A DNA stretch of 36,779 bases, taken from contig JAMOTK010000059.1 of assembly GCA_027062365.1 (NCBI GenBank), positions 1 through 36,779 of the forward strand. Direction: 5' to 3'. Origin of the DNA: Sulfurovum sp. (GTDB lineage: Bacteria > Campylobacterota > Campylobacteria > Campylobacterales > Sulfurovaceae). Positions 35,301-36,779 of this stretch are shown here, in pieces (within the stretch, counting starts at the first letter, position 1; the number at the start of each line of letters is the position of its first letter). The position numbers and the translations under genes were made by a program. The notes below the pieces were generated by a model that was given only the letters and a program-made list of their open reading frames with translations, ran no database searches and was not told the DNA's origin.

Positions 35301-36779
35301 TTAGCAAGAACCACCGCATCAGCTACGGCATCAGCATCAAAGCCATTGGTGGCTTTTTCCAATACAATAGCAGGTGATTGTGTGATAGGTGTACTTTCAT
35401 TGTCTTCTTTAGAAGTGGTTTGATTGGTATCTATGCTAATCACATTGACTAAGTCTAACCCACTATCTATATCAAGTTGTGTTGCTGTATAGGTCGCTGT
35501 ATATGTCCAAGTCTCTCCTACTTCAAGGATGCTATTGCTAGTATTGCTCTCTATTGGGCTACTTAATGTACCTGCACCTGCACCTGGATAGTGTTCTGTA
35601 GCATTGATATCAGTAAGTGAGACAGTTCCCGTATTGGTGACGATAATCGTATAGTTAATATCATTGCCTACGGCTACCACTGGATTTGATCCACCTGTTT
35701 GGGTTTTAGTCACATTAAAGTCTGGTGCTTGTGTTATAGGCGTACTTTCATTTGCATCTTTAGGTGTAGATTGATTGGTATCTATGGTAATCACATTGAC
35801 TAAGTTTAGTCCTAAATCCACATCATTTTGTGTGGTTGTATACGTTGCTGTATACGTCCAAATCTCTCCAATATCAAGGATACCATTGCTTGTATTACTT
35901 TCTATTGGGGTACTTAATGTACCTGCACCTGCACCTGGATAGTTTTCTGTAGCATTGACATCTGTAAGTTTTACAGTCCCTGTATTGGTTACAACAATCG
36001 TATACTCAATCACATTACCTACTGCCAAGACTGGATTTGCTCCACCTGTTTGTTTTTTACTCACATTAAAGTCAATGAGTCCTATACCCATATCCCATGA
36101 GGTATCATGTACCCCTGAAGTAATCGTAATTAAGTCTGTATGTAAACTAGCATTCACATCTGAATCAATACTATCATCTACATTTCCATTGGCATCTTTA
36201 ATCCCTACAACATATCCTGTAGGTAGTGTAAACCCAACATAATAGCTATTAGGGACAAGTCCTGTGAAATTATAGCTTCCATCATTGGTGCTAATCGTGT
36301 TATTAACCGTACCATTACTATTATATAATGTCACAGTAATATTACTAGAATAGTTAATATCTTCTGCTTCTTGAATCCCATTAAGGTTTCTATCCAACCA
36401 AATTCTATCACCAATACTCGCATATTGATACACACCCATATCTAGTGTAATATCACTCTCTCCTGATGCTAATGTTGTACTTGCTGTCTTACCTGTTGTT
36501 GTATCTGCATCTGAATCGTTATTATCTGTACCTTGGTTAGCTAGAGTTACTACAAAGTTTGTTGGCAATGTTGCTAAATCAAACTCAACACTATACGTAC
36601 CTGGTACTAAATTTTCAAAGAGGTAAAGACCACTTCCATCTGTTGTTTTTGTTACTCCTGTTCTTACTCCTGTATCATCAAGAAGATAAACAGCTACTCC
36701 TGATATTACTGGCTCACCTACATCTTGTACACCATTTGCATTTAGGTCTTCCCATACATAGTCACCTAGACTTACTGGT
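32378..36779 (-). CDS. giant repeat-rich surface protein (partial, N-terminus outside window)
   Basis: At least 1466 residues. The frame stays open to the window edge (first in-window residues PVSLGDYVWEDLNANG), so ATG 36568 is not the start. Order: SdrD-B-like domains (PVSLGDYVWEDLNANG; SIGDRIWLDRNLNGIQEAED); two DUF11-like repeats spaced exactly 117 residues; three further DUF11-like repeats starting PAI(V/D)xEK(A/S)TNG; another SdrD-B-like region (SLGSLVWDDRNGNGQQE); an acidic region; a (TP)12 linker; two Ig/cadherin-like repeats (SQPAHGTVTLDDRGT; TQPSHGVVTLDNGGT); and a C-terminal hydrophobic segment plus basic tail. It is probably an exported, surface-attached adhesin or matrix protein. 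No catalytic domain is seen. Confidence 0.85.
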   Translation of the reverse strand, partial: PVSLGDYVWEDLNANGVQDVGEPVISGVAVYLLDDTGVRTGVTKTTDGSGLYLFENLVPGTYSVEFDLATLPTNFVVTLANQGTDNNDSDADTTTGKTASTTLASGESDITLDMGVYQYASIGDRIWLDRNLNGIQEAEDINYSSNITVTLYNSNGTVNNTISTNDGSYNFTGLVPNSYYVGFTLPTGYVVGIKDANGNVDDSIDSDVNASLHTDLITITSGVHDTSWDMGIGLIDFNVSKKQTGGANPVLAVGNVIEYTIVVTNTGTVKLTDVNATENYPGAGAGTLSTPIESNTSNGILDIGEIWTYTATYTTTQNDVDLGLNLVNVITIDTNQSTPKDANESTPITQAPDFNVTKTQTGGSNPVVAVGNDINYTIIVTNTGTVSLTDINATEHYPGAGAGTLSSPIESNTSNSILEVGETWTYTATYTATQLDIDSGLDLVNVISIDTNQTTSKEDNESTPITQSPAIVLEKATNGFDADAVADAVVLANNDAITWTYEINNTGNLTLHDLNLTDDKEGQITCASTTLAVGASMLCTHAGTAVPGDYENIATIEATIPNGAKLYDTDPSHYTVPLPVITAPAIDVEKATNGVDADDAVNAVVLNLGNAVIWSYRVRNIGDVNLSNVKVIDDIEGNVTCPKATLNVGESMLCTDKNGIASLGDYENIATVTGIDVINHSTVTDNDPSHYKVIPIIIESPAIDVEKSTNGVDADYLSDAIILNKDDNITWTYLVSNTGNVELNVTLTDDKEGPVPCPKPSLVVGESMTCTLTGIAVLGEYKNIATVIGKPPSGADVNDTDPSHYIASVVSLGSLVWDDRNGNGQQESNESGIMGATVTLLEVNGSAVVGIAPQITDANGTYFFDNLLVGEYKVQIDMSTIVATYSPSLVQVIDANTDVDNDSNIATSSGSIYTSGIIKLDNNAEPINEDSNVSNNGDNQDSADDNNGNMSVDFGFFIPGIWTGHVGEDTDYDNIGDSNFANVTIKLYTDPNGDGNNSDGVLVGTTTTNSDGNYTFSNLPTGDYIAVEIQPTNFDNVSENEGGDDNDKPDNNITNSISGTIDVGETDRGNDFVEVASFSNVFDPPSALKIANAGGWPEIEWKMVWINDGNVRAMNVHVEDPLSSNLTFITGSLSCEARGTSTTDGNGTGCFYDDVQRKVIWNGQIAADFGLSTEETANNEVVIIFRTTVPADIESVENQGIGYWDDDGDGIVDLNESVNTDNPATDVGGDTTSVNNPRATPTPTPTPTPTPTPTPTPTPTPTPGHIVSGVDGVAINPLLAGENLVSFSQPAHGTVTLDDRGTPNDTSDDILIYVADKGYVGEDSFTYTVIDSNGNLITRTSNILVPQIVYGTGVTLDVLAEGEQLISFTQPSHGVVTLDNGGTEFDLSDDVLRYTADSGYSGEDSFTYTIIDISGDVVTKTKVIMVEGTRSDSGDTLGNWSLFILMFLTGLIGLYYVRKEELYLKK
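32990..33061 (-). repeat. (Thr-Pro)12 linker / hexanucleotide array
   Basis: Twelve 6-base units on the coding strand, each ACNCCN, encode twelve Thr-Pro pairs. The bases vary only at synonymous third positions, so selection on the protein is visible. It separates the acidic region from the Ig-like repeats as a stiff stalk-like linker. Confidence 0.9.
34349..35374 (-). repeat. three ~116-residue DUF11-like repeats
   Basis: Repeats start at about 35374, 35029 and 34678 with PAI-x-x-EK-x-TNG-x-DAD. Each carries TWTY or WSYR, (L/I)TDD or VIDD, EG...C, a second Cys after VG-x-SM, and end with DPSHY. The conserved Cys pair could form a disulfide in each unit. Confidence 0.75.
35369..36070 (-). 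repeat. two near-identical 117-residue DUF11-like repeats
   Basis: Copies at 35720-36070 and 35369-35719 are exactly 351 bases long and in tandem. They share ENYPGAGAGTLS / EHYPGAGAGTLS, P-IESNTSN and WTYTATYT. DNA identity looks high by eye, which suggests recent duplication and possible slippage. Confidence 0.8.

Noticed and set aside
34349-36070. Regularly spaced repeats as a CRISPR array
   Set aside because: The repeats are 345-351 bases long, in frame, and encode protein domains.

Overview
The window looks like chromosomal DNA of a Campylobacterota (epsilonproteobacterial) organism, most likely a Sulfurovum/Sulfurimonas-type free-living member. The evidence is the gene run nudH-lysC-hobA-holB-folP. 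HobA, the DnaA-binding protein, is characteristic of this phylum. A tlyA-ribF-cmoA cluster, an ArsRS-like two-component pair, a class II DAHP synthase and AT-rich sequence with TTG starts all agree. The genus is inference.

Layout. Positions 1-1760 are accessory and decayed: the first codons of a leftward gene, a 201-aa protein of unknown function, a signal-peptide gene cut off by a REP element, a REP-associated tyrosine transposase (RAYT) gene with a stop at codon 4 between two near-perfect inverted REP copies, and a remnant of a helix-turn-helix protein. Positions 1759-6947 hold hemW (leftward) and the tight rightward operon nudH-lysC-hobA-holB-folP. Positions 6989-12511 mix accessory genes (RhuM-like fragment, solitary RelB/DinJ antitoxin, Fic protein, Phd/MazF-type toxin-antitoxin pair) with cobB and ligA. 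Positions 12536-14783 are tlyA-ribF-cmoA.

Positions 14940-21220 are the main accessory system: a leftward four-gene operon with overlapping genes that I read as Wadjet (JetABCD: kleisin-like, MukE-like, SMC-like ATPase, and Toprim nuclease). Its JetA and JetD are compact, so it may be a less common subtype. Just beyond jetD, in the convergent gap after cmoA, lies a cluster of helically phased DnaA-box-like 9-mers (TTGTTCACA, TTATTCACA, TTATTCACT) followed by phased A-tracts. No annotated gene explains this origin-like arrangement.

From 21449 the chromosome returns to metabolism and signalling: class II DAHP synthase (aromatic amino acids); a leftward operon of a small PstS-like periplasmic protein, a porin-like protein and a membrane HD-GYP phosphodiesterase, which looks like an envelope-sensing c-di-GMP module; an ArsS/ArsR-type histidine kinase and response regulator; aroE; and dnaE. 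The window ends inside a giant leftward surface protein made of SdrD-B-like, DUF11-like and Ig-like repeats, a (TP)12 linker and a C-terminal hydrophobic anchor. Its 5' end lies outside the window.

All calls come from reading the sequence and remembered family motifs. No database search was run.
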